Below are positions 20,681 through 29,131 of a stretch of 64,000 nt of DNA, one piece after another. Origin of the DNA: Polaromonas vacuolata (GTDB lineage Bacteria; Pseudomonadota; Gammaproteobacteria; Burkholderiales; Burkholderiaceae_C); contig NZ_CP051461.1 in assembly GCF_012584515.1 (NCBI RefSeq), positions 3,033,501 through 3,097,500 on the forward strand, read 5' to 3'. Both the position numbers and the translations under genes were made by a program. Every line of letters begins with the position of its first letter. Within the stretch, counting starts at the first letter, position 1. The notes below the pieces were generated by a model. That model searched no databases. It was not told the DNA's origin and worked only from the letters and a program-made list of their open reading frames with translations.

Positions 20681-22170
20681 GCTGACCCCTTTGCGCTGCG
20701 GATATGAAAGGCGGCTTGAGTTTGGGCTAAATCGGTAAACGGTATTTTTTTACCCGCCACTTCTTGATATGTCTCATGGCCCTTGCCAGCGAGCAGCACT
20801 ACGTCTTGGGGCTGCGCATGCAAAATGGTGTCAGTAATCGCCTGCGCGCGGTCAGACTGCACATCGACGGCATCGCAATGCGTCAAACCCAGCAAAATTT
20901 GGCTGATGATGGCACTAGGGCTTTCGCTGCGTGGGTTGTCGCTGGTGACGACAACATAATCGGCATTTTTTTGTGCCACTGCGGCCATTAATGGGCGCTT
21001 ACTGGCATCACGCTCGCCGCCGCAGCCGAACACGCACCAAAGCCGACCAGCGCGGTTAGTGGCCAAAGGCCGCAAAGCCGTTAATACTTTTTCTAATGCA
21101 TCGGGCGTGTGTGCGTAGTCGATCACAACCAATGGTGCATCTGGGTGAGACACGGTGTTGAGCCTGCCTGGTACCGGCGTTAAGCCGCAGCAGGCCTGAG
21201 CAGCATCCAGCAGACTCACGCCCATGGCCCGCATTGCGCCTATAACGCCAAGCAAATTAGAGACGTTGTAAAGGCCGACACTGCTGGTGCTAACGACAAA
21301 GCGCTGATCGCCCTCAACGACATCAAAAGCCATTGATTGCGAATTTTGCGTCATATTTTGCGCTTGCAATCGGGCACTGCGGCAGACAGAAACACTCCAA
21401 ATATCCAGCGGCTCTGTGCTGCGCGCCGACAACTCGGACTCGAGGTTGGCGCCGTGTTCGTCGTCGATATTGATCACTGCGGCGGTCAAGCCTGGGCGGC
21501 TGAACAAAGCTTTTTTGGCCGCCCAATAAGCCGGCATTGAGGCGTGATAGTCGAGGTGATCTTGGCTGAAATTAGTGAACACCGCGACTGGAATGCGAAC
21601 CGCGTCTAAGCGCTGCTCGGCCAGACCAATCGAGGACGCCTCGACGGCACAAGCGGCAAAACCTTGGTCGGCAAAGCGCCGAAGTTGTTGCTGTAGCAAG
21701 ACCGGGTCTGGCGTAGTCAGGCCGTTATGGACCATGGCGTTGGGCTCACCAATTCCCAATGTGCCCACCAAGCCGCAACGTCGATTTAACTTGGACAAGG
21801 CTTGTGCCAGCCACCAAGCAGTCGAGGTCTTGCCATTGGTGCCGGTCACAGCAGTAATTTGCAGCTGCTCACTGGGATGGCCAAAAAAAGCGGCTGCGAT
21901 GGCGGCGGTGCTAATTTTCAATCCGCTATAGCAAGCAATGCGCGCGTCAGAAAAGCCAAAAGACGCCAGCTGATCAGCGTCCACCAAACAAGCGGTGACA
22001 CCAGCGTCCAGCGCTGCCTGAACGAATTGGCGTGCATCAACACTAGCGCCAGGCCAAGCCACAAAGCCATCACCGGCATTGAGCTGGCGGCTGTCCGTCG
22101 ACAAGCTACCCGTCACGCGTGCGCGCAGCCAGGCTGCAGCTTCATCAGGACTGTTCAGACTGGTAATCAA
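20677..22170 (-). CDS. murE: UDP-MurNAc-dipeptide--meso-diaminopimelate ligase
   Basis: Adds the third residue of the stem peptide. 497 residues (E. coli 495). Seen: TDSRQLNAGDGFVAWPG near residue 25, P-loop VTGTNGKTSTAWW near 110-122, FSQDHLDYHAS near 205, DYAHTPDALEKVL near 350, and the DNPR motif in VVTSDNPRSES near 415, which marks use of meso-DAP rather than lysine. The start is TTG at 22168-22170, overlapping the ftsI stop (TTGA); no ATG is placed better. dapF at 35.5 kb supplies meso-DAP. Confidence 0.96.
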   Translation of the reverse strand: MITSLNSPDEAAAWLRARVTGSLSTDSRQLNAGDGFVAWPGASVDARQFVQAALDAGVTACLVDADQLASFGFSDARIACYSGLKISTAAIAAAFFGHPSEQLQITAVTGTNGKTSTAWWLAQALSKLNRRCGLVGTLGIGEPNAMVHNGLTTPDPVLLQQQLRRFADQGFAACAVEASSIGLAEQRLDAVRIPVAVFTNFSQDHLDYHASMPAYWAAKKALFSRPGLTAAVINIDDEHGANLESELSARSTEPLDIWSVSVCRSARLQAQNMTQNSQSMAFDVVEGDQRFVVSTSSVGLYNVSNLLGVIGAMRAMGVSLLDAAQACCGLTPVPGRLNTVSHPDAPLVVIDYAHTPDALEKVLTALRPLATNRAGRLWCVFGCGGERDASKRPLMAAVAQKNADYVVVTSDNPRSESPSAIISQILLGLTHCDAVDVQSDRAQAITDTILHAQPQDVVLLAGKGHETYQEVAGKKIPFTDLAQTQAAFHIRSAKGSA

Positions 22171-23900
22171 AACGATTCCTTCACCGTCTGGGCAACTATG
22201 TTGGGCTCGACCGTGAGATCAGGCTGCACCCCCATCATGCGTAGCGTTTGCTGCACGACTTCACTAAACACTGGTGCGGCCACCAGGCCGCCGTAGTACT
22301 GGCCATCGCTGGGCTCATCAATCATGACCGCCACAATAATGCGCGGCGATTCAATCGGTGCAATACCGGTAAACCAGGCGCGGTATTTGTTGCTGGCGTA
22401 ACCTTTGCCCACTTGCTTGTGGGCAGTACCGGACTTGCCGCCGACTGAATAGCCGACAGTCTGCGCTAACGGGCCAGTGCCGCCTGGGGCAGCTGCCATT
22501 TGCAACATTTGGCGCACGGCTTTGGCGTTTTTGGCAGAGAACACGGGTATGCCAATGGCGGGTTCGGCACTTTTAAGCATAGTCACTGGAATGATGCTGC
22601 CATCGTGCGCAAACGAGGTGTACGAGCGAGCCATTTGAAACAGCGAAGCCGACAAGCCATAACCGTAAGCCATGGTGGCTTGTTCGACCGGACGCCATGT
22701 CTTCCAAGGCCGTACCCGGCCAGCGACCGCGCCCGGAAACTGAATCTGCGGTTTTTGACCGTAACCCAGTGCGGCGTAGGTATCCCACATTTCACGCGGG
22801 CTCATTTTTTGAGCAATCTTGAGCGCGCCCACATTGCTGGACTTCTGTATCACGCCTTCTACCGTCAGCGTGCCGTAGTCGTGCGTGTCGTTGATGGTGA
22901 AGCCGCCTATATTGAAGCGACCAGGACCGGTTTCTATCAACGTTTGCGGAGTGACACGACCAGCTTCTAATGCCATCGCGATGGTGATGGGCTTCATCGT
23001 CGAGCCGGGCTCAAAAGTGTCGGTCAATGCCCGGTTACGCAACTGCTCACCACTAAGATTTTGCCTATCGTTAGGGTCAAAACTAGGGTAGTTAGCCAGC
23101 GCCAGTACTTCGCCAGTGATGCTATCGAGCACCACCACGCTACCGGCTTTAGCTTTGTGTTTAGTCACAGCATCACGTAGCTTTTGGTAGGCGAAAAACT
23201 GCACTTTACTGTCTATGCTTAACTGAATATCTTTGCCATCCATGGGCCGCATTTGGTCGCCTATGTCTTCGACCACACGACCCATACGGTCCTTAAGCAC
23301 GCGGCGTGAGCCGGCTCGACCTGACAATTCTTTGTCAAAACTCAGCTCTATGCCTTCTTGGCCGTGGTCACCAATATTGGTAAAACCGACGACATGGGCA
23401 ACCGTCTTGCCTTCCGGATATTTACGTGTGTATTCCTTGCGCTGATGTATGCCTTTGATGGCCAGTGCACGAATTTTCTGGGCCACTGGGTCATCGACTT
23501 GACGCTTTATCCAGACAAAGTTTTTATCCTCGTCGGCCAGCTTTTGATTGAGCTCGGCCAGCGGCATCTCTAGCAACACGGCGAGTTCGCGCAACTGCTC
23601 AGGTGTAGCGTCTACGTCTCCGGGCGAGGCCCAAATACTGGCGGCCGGTACGCTTGAGGCAAGAATCAGGCCGTTACGGTCCAGAATACGGCCGCGATTG
23701 GCTGGTAGATCTAGCGTTCTGGCAAACCGCACTTCACCTTGGCGCAGAAAAAAATCATTGCCTATCACCTGCACATAGGCGGCACGACCGGACAGCCCGA
23801 CAAACGACAGAGCAATCGCGGCCACAATAAATTTACTCCGCCAGACCGGCGTTTTGCTAGCCAGCAAGGGGCTTGAGCTGTAGCGCACACTTTTACTCAT
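22167..23900 (-). CDS. ftsI: Septal transpeptidase FtsI (PBP3)
   Basis: Class B penicillin-binding protein that cross-links septal peptidoglycan with FtsW. 577 residues (E. coli 588). Seen: one N-terminal membrane helix around residues 24-42, dimerisation domain with RGRILDRNGLILA near 75, catalytic motifs SxxK in EPGSTMKPIT near 297, SxN in SSNVGALKI near 355, and KSGTAHKQ near 485 as the KTG-type motif. Start overlaps the ftsL stop as ATGA. Confidence 0.97.
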   Translation of the reverse strand: MSKSVRYSSSPLLASKTPVWRSKFIVAAIALSFVGLSGRAAYVQVIGNDFFLRQGEVRFARTLDLPANRGRILDRNGLILASSVPAASIWASPGDVDATPEQLRELAVLLEMPLAELNQKLADEDKNFVWIKRQVDDPVAQKIRALAIKGIHQRKEYTRKYPEGKTVAHVVGFTNIGDHGQEGIELSFDKELSGRAGSRRVLKDRMGRVVEDIGDQMRPMDGKDIQLSIDSKVQFFAYQKLRDAVTKHKAKAGSVVVLDSITGEVLALANYPSFDPNDRQNLSGEQLRNRALTDTFEPGSTMKPITIAMALEAGRVTPQTLIETGPGRFNIGGFTINDTHDYGTLTVEGVIQKSSNVGALKIAQKMSPREMWDTYAALGYGQKPQIQFPGAVAGRVRPWKTWRPVEQATMAYGYGLSASLFQMARSYTSFAHDGSIIPVTMLKSAEPAIGIPVFSAKNAKAVRQMLQMAAAPGGTGPLAQTVGYSVGGKSGTAHKQVGKGYASNKYRAWFTGIAPIESPRIIVAVMIDEPSDGQYYGGLVAAPVFSEVVQQTLRMMGVQPDLTVEPNIVAQTVKESF

Positions 23901-24181
23901 GGCTGGCTGGTAGCAATCGCTACGCCATGGTTGACATATTGCGTTACGGCCGGTGTGGTGGTGCGCATCTGCAACTTATCTTGGGCCAATTGCTCGACGC
24001 GCAGCGGCGTGGCCTGGGCGCGCCGGTCAACCTGCAAGCGCTCTTTTTCTGTTTCAATCCTCAAGCCTAAGGCGTTGGCCTTTTCTAGCTCCATGTACAA
24101 GTGGCGCGAAGCGTACTGGGTGTTAACCACCAACAGCGCACTGCCCAGTGAAACCAGGAGCAAAACGAAAGAAAATCGCAT
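23897..24181 (-). CDS. ftsL: Cell-division protein FtsL
   Basis: Small bitopic divisome protein that pairs with FtsB. 94 residues. Seen: N-terminal transmembrane segment FVLLLVSLGSALLV, then a periplasmic coiled coil (MELEKANALGLRIETEKERL). I use ATG 24179-24181, which overlaps the rsmH stop by one base (TGATG); the preceding codon is GTG at 24184 and could also be used. Its sequence is poorly conserved, so position between rsmH and ftsI is part of the evidence. Confidence 0.88.
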   Translation of the reverse strand: MRFSFVLLLVSLGSALLVVNTQYASRHLYMELEKANALGLRIETEKERLQVDRRAQATPLRVEQLAQDKLQMRTTTPAVTQYVNHGVAIATSQP

Positions 24182-25098
24182 CACAGCGAAACCTCGGTCC
24201 GCTCTGCTGTGCGCATCACGGCGCTGCGCGAACGTGGATTGCCGGTGACCTCTTCTTCGCTCGGCTTGATGCGACCCAGAGCCTTCAAGCGCATAGGCTT
24301 GGGTTCGGCAAATGGCGCACGCCGGTCGAACACCTCGCGCGAGTGCTCGGCGATAAATTGCTTGACGATACGGTCTTCTAGCGAATGAAAGCTGATCACC
24401 ACTAGACGACCTTCTGGTTTTAGCACCGCCAGTGAGGCGACCAGCGCCTGCTGTAGCTCTTCCAGTTCGGCATTGATGAAAATGCGCAGGGCTTGGAAGG
24501 TACGGGTCGCCGGGTCTTTACCCGGCTCGCGGGTTTTGACAGCACTGGCCACAACAGCAGCTAACTCAGCAGTGGTTTTGAGTGGCCCGTGCGCCAGACG
24601 ATAACGCTCTATCGCCTTAGCCACTAGGCCAGCAAAACGCTCCTCTCCATAGTCGCGAATCACCTCGGTCATGCTCTCGACCGACGCATCGGCCAACCAC
24701 TGAGCGACGCTTTGACCGCGCGTGGTGTCCATACGCATGTCTAGCGGGCCATCGCCACGAAAGGAAAAGCCACGCGCAGGATTATCAACTTGAGGTGAGC
24801 TGATACCCAAATCCATCAAAATGCCGTCAGCACTGTTGCTGGCCATGGTGTGGAGTTGGTTAAAGCCTTCGTGGCGGATTGAAAAGCGCGTGTCAGCAAT
24901 GGTTTGTGCTTCGCTGATAGCTTCAAGATCCTTGTCGAACGCGGTGAGCTGACCGACAGGGCCAAGCGCCGACAGAATTAAACGTGAGTGTCCGCCGCGG
25001 CCGAAGGTCGCGTCGATATAGTGTCCGTCCGGCTTGATGCGAAGCGCTGTTACAGCTTCGTCTAACAAGACGGTTCGGTGTGTCCAAATGGCCTGCAC
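24181..25098 (-). CDS. rsmH: 16S rRNA m4C1402 methyltransferase
   Basis: SAM-dependent N4-methylation of C1402 in 16S rRNA. 305 residues (E. coli 313). Seen: [13 protein letters not shown] near the start, [16 protein letters not shown] near 27-42 (SAM site), [13 protein letters not shown] near 90, [15 protein letters not shown] near 108, and the C-terminal [14 protein letters not shown] near 260. Starts 9 nt after mraZ. Confidence 0.97.
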   Translation of the reverse strand: MQAIWTHRTVLLDEAVTALRIKPDGHYIDATFGRGGHSRLILSALGPVGQLTAFDKDLEAISEAQTIADTRFSIRHEGFNQLHTMASNSADGILMDLGISSPQVDNPARGFSFRGDGPLDMRMDTTRGQSVAQWLADASVESMTEVIRDYGEERFAGLVAKAIERYRLAHGPLKTTAELAAVVASAVKTREPGKDPATRTFQALRIFINAELEELQQALVASLAVLKPEGRLVVISFHSLEDRIVKQFIAEHSREVFDRRAPFAEPKPMRLKALGRIKPSEEEVTGNPRSRSAVMRTAERTEVSL

Positions 25099-25107
25099 CG
25101 TTATCTT

Positions 25108-25536
25108 TCAAAAAGAAAAGTCTTTAAATACATCGGGCATCTCAGCTTTCATTTGCTCGGCTTCTTGAGCCGCATAAATATCTGCGTCCCAGAGCTCGAA
25201 ATAGCTGCCCATGCCGAGCAAAACCGTCTCCTTGCTAATGCCAGAGGTCTTGCGCAATTCAGGAGAAACCAACACGCGGCCGGTAGCGTCCATATCGACG
25301 TCCATTGCGTTTCCTAAAAATATGCGCTTCCACCACTGGGCTTGCATGGGCAAGGAGGCGATACGATCGCGAAATTTCTCCCACTCATTGCGCGGAAAAA
25401 TCATGATGCAGCCGTGGGGGTGTTTAGTCATGGTGAGCCGGCCTGATGCATTGGCGTTGAGCACGTCTCTATGCCGGGTCGGCACTGACAGCCGTCCCTT
25501 CACATCGAGAGCCACAAAAGATGCACCTTGAAACAC
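25108..25536 (-). CDS. mraZ: MraZ, transcriptional regulator of the dcw operon
   Basis: AbrB-fold ring-forming DNA-binding protein that represses its own operon in E. coli. 142 residues (E. coli 152). Seen: N-terminal [23 protein letters not shown] and a second half with [21 protein letters not shown], the two SpoVT/AbrB-like repeats. I start at GTG 25534-25536, which follows AAAGG by about 7 nt and gives the usual MFQGAS start; a longer frame to 25572 would run through the putative operator. First gene of the cluster. Confidence 0.95.
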   Translation of the reverse strand: MFQGASFVALDVKGRLSVPTRHRDVLNANASGRLTMTKHPHGCIMIFPRNEWEKFRDRIASLPMQAQWWKRIFLGNAMDVDMDATGRVLVSPELRKTSGISKETVLLGMGSYFELWDADIYAAQEAEQMKAEMPDVFKDFSF

Positions 25537-25556
25537 CGTTAAAACCTTTAATAAAG

Positions 25557-25591
25557 CACTTTTCACCACCAAACTGCACTTATTACCACTT
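25557..25591 (-). promoter_or_regulatory. MraZ operator: four 5-bp boxes at 10-bp period
   Basis: Read on the minus strand: AAGTG (25587-25591), AAGTG (25577-25581), TGGTG (25567-25571), AAGTG (25557-25561), each separated by exactly 5 nt. MraZ is known to bind short direct repeats with 10-bp spacing upstream of mraZ in several phyla. The last box ends 20 nt before the mraZ start, so binding would fit autorepression. Confidence 0.85.
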
Positions 25592-25601
25592 TATCAGGAA
25601 A

Positions 25602-25629
25602 GTCATAGAGCACAAGTAGTTTGAAACAA
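25602..25629 (-). promoter_or_regulatory. Candidate promoter of the dcw operon
   Basis: Minus-strand TTGTTT (25624-25629), 16-nt spacer, TATGAC (25602-25607). A start near 25595 would place the four MraZ boxes at the very beginning of the transcript. The hexamers match consensus only partly. Confidence 0.35.
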
Positions 25630-25925
25630 TTTTTTTCAATGAAATCAACAACTTAGGCCGTATAGCAAAGTTGCAAGTACAAAAATTGTGTTGTAAATTA
25701 AGAACTTAGGTTAAAAAGTGTATGTGTTGTCTCAAGCCACCAACGTCAAATCAAGACATAAGTATTCGTTAAAAAACGTAATGGTTGATATCGCAATCGC
25801 CAAAAGCGCGACGTGGCGAGAAAGATTGTAGGAGTCTGATTGCGGCTAAACGCTTGTGAGCACTCAGCTAAAAGGCGCATTGCACGCCAAGAATATTTAA
25901 AAAGGGATTAAGTCAAGCAGCGTAC
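25630..25925. other. Intergenic region between the TPR/STAS gene and mraZ control region
   Basis: About 300 bp, AT-rich. I see no gene or RNA in it and no convincing terminator for the gene upstream. It may hold more upstream elements of the dcw promoter. Confidence 0.5.
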
Positions 25926-27719
25926 TCAATCATTTCGAGTTTCAACCTCTGCATGCTCTGAAATTCCAATGACCTTGAAAAATACAGCCACCAGCCGATT
26001 GACCTCGGTGAACTTCACTCTGCGGTTTTCCAATACTTTAGTCGTCACCCAGTTGAGCAATGTGCCTGCAGCCGCAAAATCAACGCGAATCAATTTCGCA
26101 CAAGAAATTTCCATCACCTCTATGCCCATCATTTGGCACTCCAACGCATCGAAAACAGCAATAGCATCGCCGAGTATCTGGCCAGACAACTCAACGGACA
26201 CTAAACGGCTAAGTTGTGAGGCTAAGCCACTCATTTGGGTATCACCGTCATTCACACTGACTACAGTGTTGGGTAACGAATCACTATAAACATCTTGGAT
26301 AAAGGCGGTATTGTCTAATTTAAACGCTTCGTCACTCAAGGGCTTGTATCGGCATACAGCAGTAATCCAAGAGGGCGGTGACACCTCATAGGTAACGCAG
26401 TAATCGATTGCAACTGATTCAAACTCTTCTGGCTGACAGGTCACGCGCAAAGCATCAAGGCGTAGCAACCACCAGCCAGCGTCAACCCCGTCATCACCCG
26501 ACACAGTGGCGGCCTGCAAAACATTTTGCAACTGCTCGTTTCCAAAAAAATGCAGTTGTACGTTTTGTTGCGCCCAAGTGGCAAAGATTTTGCTCAAGGA
26601 CACGAGTGCTGCAGCTTCTATCAACTTAAGATTTCGCCAATCTAGACGCCAAGGCATTGGAAATTTATCTAATGCAGCGCGCAAAGTGGCCACCGTTTGT
26701 ATGCCAACAACCGAAGGGCAGACCCAGTCTGCAGATGGGCCATTACCGAGCGAGCGCGTATCGGTCTTAGTCAATTGCTTAACCATCGCAGGAATGGAAA
26801 ACCACTGCGGCGCCGAGCGCTCAAAACGCTCAACAAACTCCAGTGCTGCGGATTCAAATTTTTCCTGCTGGTCACTCGCCCTGTAAAGGTCGAAAAGTGC
26901 CATCCAACTTTCAATATGCTGAGAACATAAGTCTGTCGGAGACAGCACTTCAAGCAATCCAGCCTCAGCACCGTCGACGTCACCATTAGCAAAAAGAATA
27001 GCGGCTTCCTCAAGACAAGCGCCAACTTGAGCTTCTTCAACTTCAATAGCCTGCAGCTTAGATTCGTTAAAACTACTCATTTCGCTACCCTGGTGCGCAC
27101 TAGCACTGGGGGCGCGCGCCGTTACAGATATTTGCGCATTAAGCCAGTTACCCGCGGTTGGCAATGTATTCGGGAACGTTGGCGCAGGTTGGTCTTCTGG
27201 AGATTTGGCTTGCAACTCCTGCTGAGAACGTAGAAAAGCGTCTTCTTCAATCTCGGTAATTTCGTAATCGTTAAGCTGAGTGGGCGTGTCGATAGGTCTA
27301 TCGGGCCGAGTATCACTGGGTGGTTGGGCTGAAGTGCTGGCCGAATCGCGCGAATTATGCGCGTTCGTTTTCCACCACTGCATAGACATTTGAGCTTCTA
27401 TCTCATCAATTTTTTTAAGCGTTTTGGCTCTGTCGTCATGCTTGGACGGCATGCTACTTTGGAAAAAAGACGGCCTAGCATTGAGGTTTTGACCGACCTT
27501 GGCTTCGCGTTTTCGCAATTTACGAAGCATATCGAACTCGCGCCTGCGAACGAAATCATTACGACGCTTACGCTCAATTAATTCCTTGAGCAATTGTTTG
27601 CTGGCCGCTTCCTCACCTGTGCGACTGCCCGGATCTGAACCGGACCAGCTCGCGGCAGGGTTGCGCACGAACTTCGCCATCTTGGAGAGCAAGCTAGGGT
27701 GAGAGTCTTCTTTTGACAT
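25926..27719 (-). CDS. Two-module TPR-like/STAS-like protein, function unknown
   Basis: 597 residues from ATG 27717-27719; in-frame TTG codons just upstream lack a ribosome site. N-terminus: a very basic segment (residues about 40-75, Lys/Arg-rich) and a Ser/Pro/Thr-rich linker to about 215. Then an apparent duplicated unit: a helical TPR-like part (231-310) plus a STAS-like part (330-403), followed by a second helical part (416-460) plus a second STAS-like part (504-590). The two helical parts share the pattern KFESAALEFVERFE / EFESVAIDYCVTYE, each followed by a Pro-Trp-type turn. STAS domains bind nucleotides or partner proteins; no enzyme motif is seen. It follows dksA by 39 nt, so probably one message. 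I cannot give it a name. Confidence 0.75.
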   Translation of the reverse strand: MSKEDSHPSLLSKMAKFVRNPAASWSGSDPGSRTGEEAASKQLLKELIERKRRNDFVRRREFDMLRKLRKREAKVGQNLNARPSFFQSSMPSKHDDRAKTLKKIDEIEAQMSMQWWKTNAHNSRDSASTSAQPPSDTRPDRPIDTPTQLNDYEITEIEEDAFLRSQQELQAKSPEDQPAPTFPNTLPTAGNWLNAQISVTARAPSASAHQGSEMSSFNESKLQAIEVEEAQVGACLEEAAILFANGDVDGAEAGLLEVLSPTDLCSQHIESWMALFDLYRASDQQEKFESAALEFVERFERSAPQWFSIPAMVKQLTKTDTRSLGNGPSADWVCPSVVGIQTVATLRAALDKFPMPWRLDWRNLKLIEAAALVSLSKIFATWAQQNVQLHFFGNEQLQNVLQAATVSGDDGVDAGWWLLRLDALRVTCQPEEFESVAIDYCVTYEVSPPSWITAVCRYKPLSDEAFKLDNTAFIQDVYSDSLPNTVVSVNDGDTQMSGLASQLSRLVSVELSGQILGDAIAVFDALECQMMGIEVMEISCAKLIRVDFAAAGTLLNWVTTKVLENRRVKFTEVNRLVAVFFKVIGISEHAEVETRND

Positions 27720-27758
27720 AGCCAACGCCAAACTTGAAGTTATAACCGTTAGGCAGCT

Positions 27759-28766
27759 TTAGTCACCAAACATTTTTTGCTTGAGTTCTCGCCGCTGCTG
27801 AGCTTCTAACGAGAGGTTGGCAGTAGGCCTAGCGATCAACCGACCGACGCCTATGGGCTCACCCGTCTCGTCACAGTAACCATAGTCACCGGTATCTATA
27901 CGAGTGATGGATTGCTCGATTTTCTTAAGCAGCTTGCGCTCGCGGTCGCGTGTGCGAAGCTCCAGAGCGTGCTCTTCTTCAATGGTTGCACGATCGGCTG
28001 GATCAGGCACTACAACAGTGTCTTCACGCAGGTGCTCGGTGGTTTTCCCTGCGCTGTTGTGTATATCTTGCTTGAGCAGCGAGAGTTTATGGCGGAAAAA
28101 AGCGAGCTGTTTTTCGTTCATGTACTCGTCGTCCGGCATAGCTTTGACTTCATCATCCGTCAACTCTTGAGCCGTCTTGGTCTTCCAGTTATTGGCAAGT
28201 TTTGGATCTTTTTGAGCGGCAACATGCGGCGGCGGTGCAATCACTCGTTCAACTACGGTCGAATAAGTGGCTTTTGCAGCATCCGGTGCGTGGGTTGGCA
28301 GCATGGGCGCTGGCGGCGGCAGCTGTGAGGCTGCACGAACCGAGCTTCGGCGGCCCGGTTTGAGTGCTGGAGCAGCCACAACTGGCGCGACTTTTTCAGC
28401 CACGGCAACCACAGGTCGGGCAGATTTAAGACCCGCATCTGCGACCCCAGCTGGACTGGCTTTGACCCGAAACACCTTTGCCACAGGCTTTGGCGCAACC
28501 ACTTCAGGCACGGCAAGTTCCGGCACCGGTGCTTTGACAGCTACTGATACTTTGACCGGTGCCGTCGCTTTGGGTGCGGACTTAATTGCTACTTTGGGGG
28601 GCAGCTTTAGCATTAACTTTTTATCCGACACTTTTTTCTCCGCAACTTTTATTTTGACAGCAGCATCAACAGACTTATTGGCTGCGGGTTTGGGCGCGGA
28701 TTTGGTTTTCACGATGGATTCGGCTTTAGCGTTAGATGTACTGGACTTCTTGGCAATTGCTGTCAC
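27759..28766 (-). CDS. dksA: DksA-family RNA-polymerase regulator with long N-terminal extension
   Basis: Binds the RNA polymerase secondary channel and acts with ppGpp. 335 residues, against 151 for E. coli. Residues 1-200 are Lys/Ala/Pro/Val-rich low complexity. The DksA core begins about 202 (LTDDEVKAMPDDEYMNEKQ), with the coiled-coil tip DPADRA at 255-260 keeping both key Asp residues. The finger has C298, T301, S319 and A322, i.e. C-x2-T-x17-S-x2-A, so three of the four zinc Cys are absent; the same pattern is known in P. aeruginosa DksA2. I use GTG 28764-28766 because AGGAGA lies 6 nt upstream; an ATG at 28817 would add 17 residues without that support. A His-rich COG0523 GTPase gene lies upstream. 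Confidence 0.92.
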   Translation of the reverse strand: MTAIAKKSSTSNAKAESIVKTKSAPKPAANKSVDAAVKIKVAEKKVSDKKLMLKLPPKVAIKSAPKATAPVKVSVAVKAPVPELAVPEVVAPKPVAKVFRVKASPAGVADAGLKSARPVVAVAEKVAPVVAAPALKPGRRSSVRAASQLPPPAPMLPTHAPDAAKATYSTVVERVIAPPPHVAAQKDPKLANNWKTKTAQELTDDEVKAMPDDEYMNEKQLAFFRHKLSLLKQDIHNSAGKTTEHLREDTVVVPDPADRATIEEEHALELRTRDRERKLLKKIEQSITRIDTGDYGYCDETGEPIGVGRLIARPTANLSLEAQQRRELKQKMFGD

Positions 28767-28772
28767 TGTCTG

Positions 28773-28778
28773 TCTCCT
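28773..28778 (-). promoter_or_regulatory. Ribosome-binding site that sets the dksA start
   Basis: AGGAGA, 6 nt before GTG 28766. It decides for the GTG start over the ATG at 28817, which has no such site. Confidence 0.75.
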
Positions 28779-29131
28779 CAGGAATCTGCGCCCGGGTGAG
28801 GCGGCTTGTCTTCGCATTTAGCGCTGACAACCCGTCGTCCCGGCTTCTCACCGATGACTTTCTAGGCTTAATTCTTAGCTTTTTTCTCATTACATGCACA
28901 AGGTGCGCCAATAAAAGTCATGCAACTATTGGTATTCGCACCGTAACAATTAGTAACGACATTTTATTTGGTAGTTTTTAACACCACCAGACATTTTTGC
29001 ACATCAATTTTGTTCGGCGGCCGATTGTATCGGCTCATTTGCTAGCAAGAGAAAAATCGGGGTAAACCGTTGTCGAATCGATACAAGCCTAAAACCACAT
29101 CGCACTTTACACAAGTTGCAAGGAGCCTAAC
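28779..29131. other. Intergenic region upstream of dksA
   Basis: About 350 bp between the end of the COG0523 GTPase gene and dksA. It should hold the dksA promoter, but I cannot pick a reliable -35/-10 pair. No gene, RNA or strong hairpin is seen. Confidence 0.5.

Noticed and set aside
25537..25572. Longer MraZ start
   Set aside because: It would place the start inside the repeat boxes, and the GTG at 25536 gives the conserved N-terminus after an AAAGG site.
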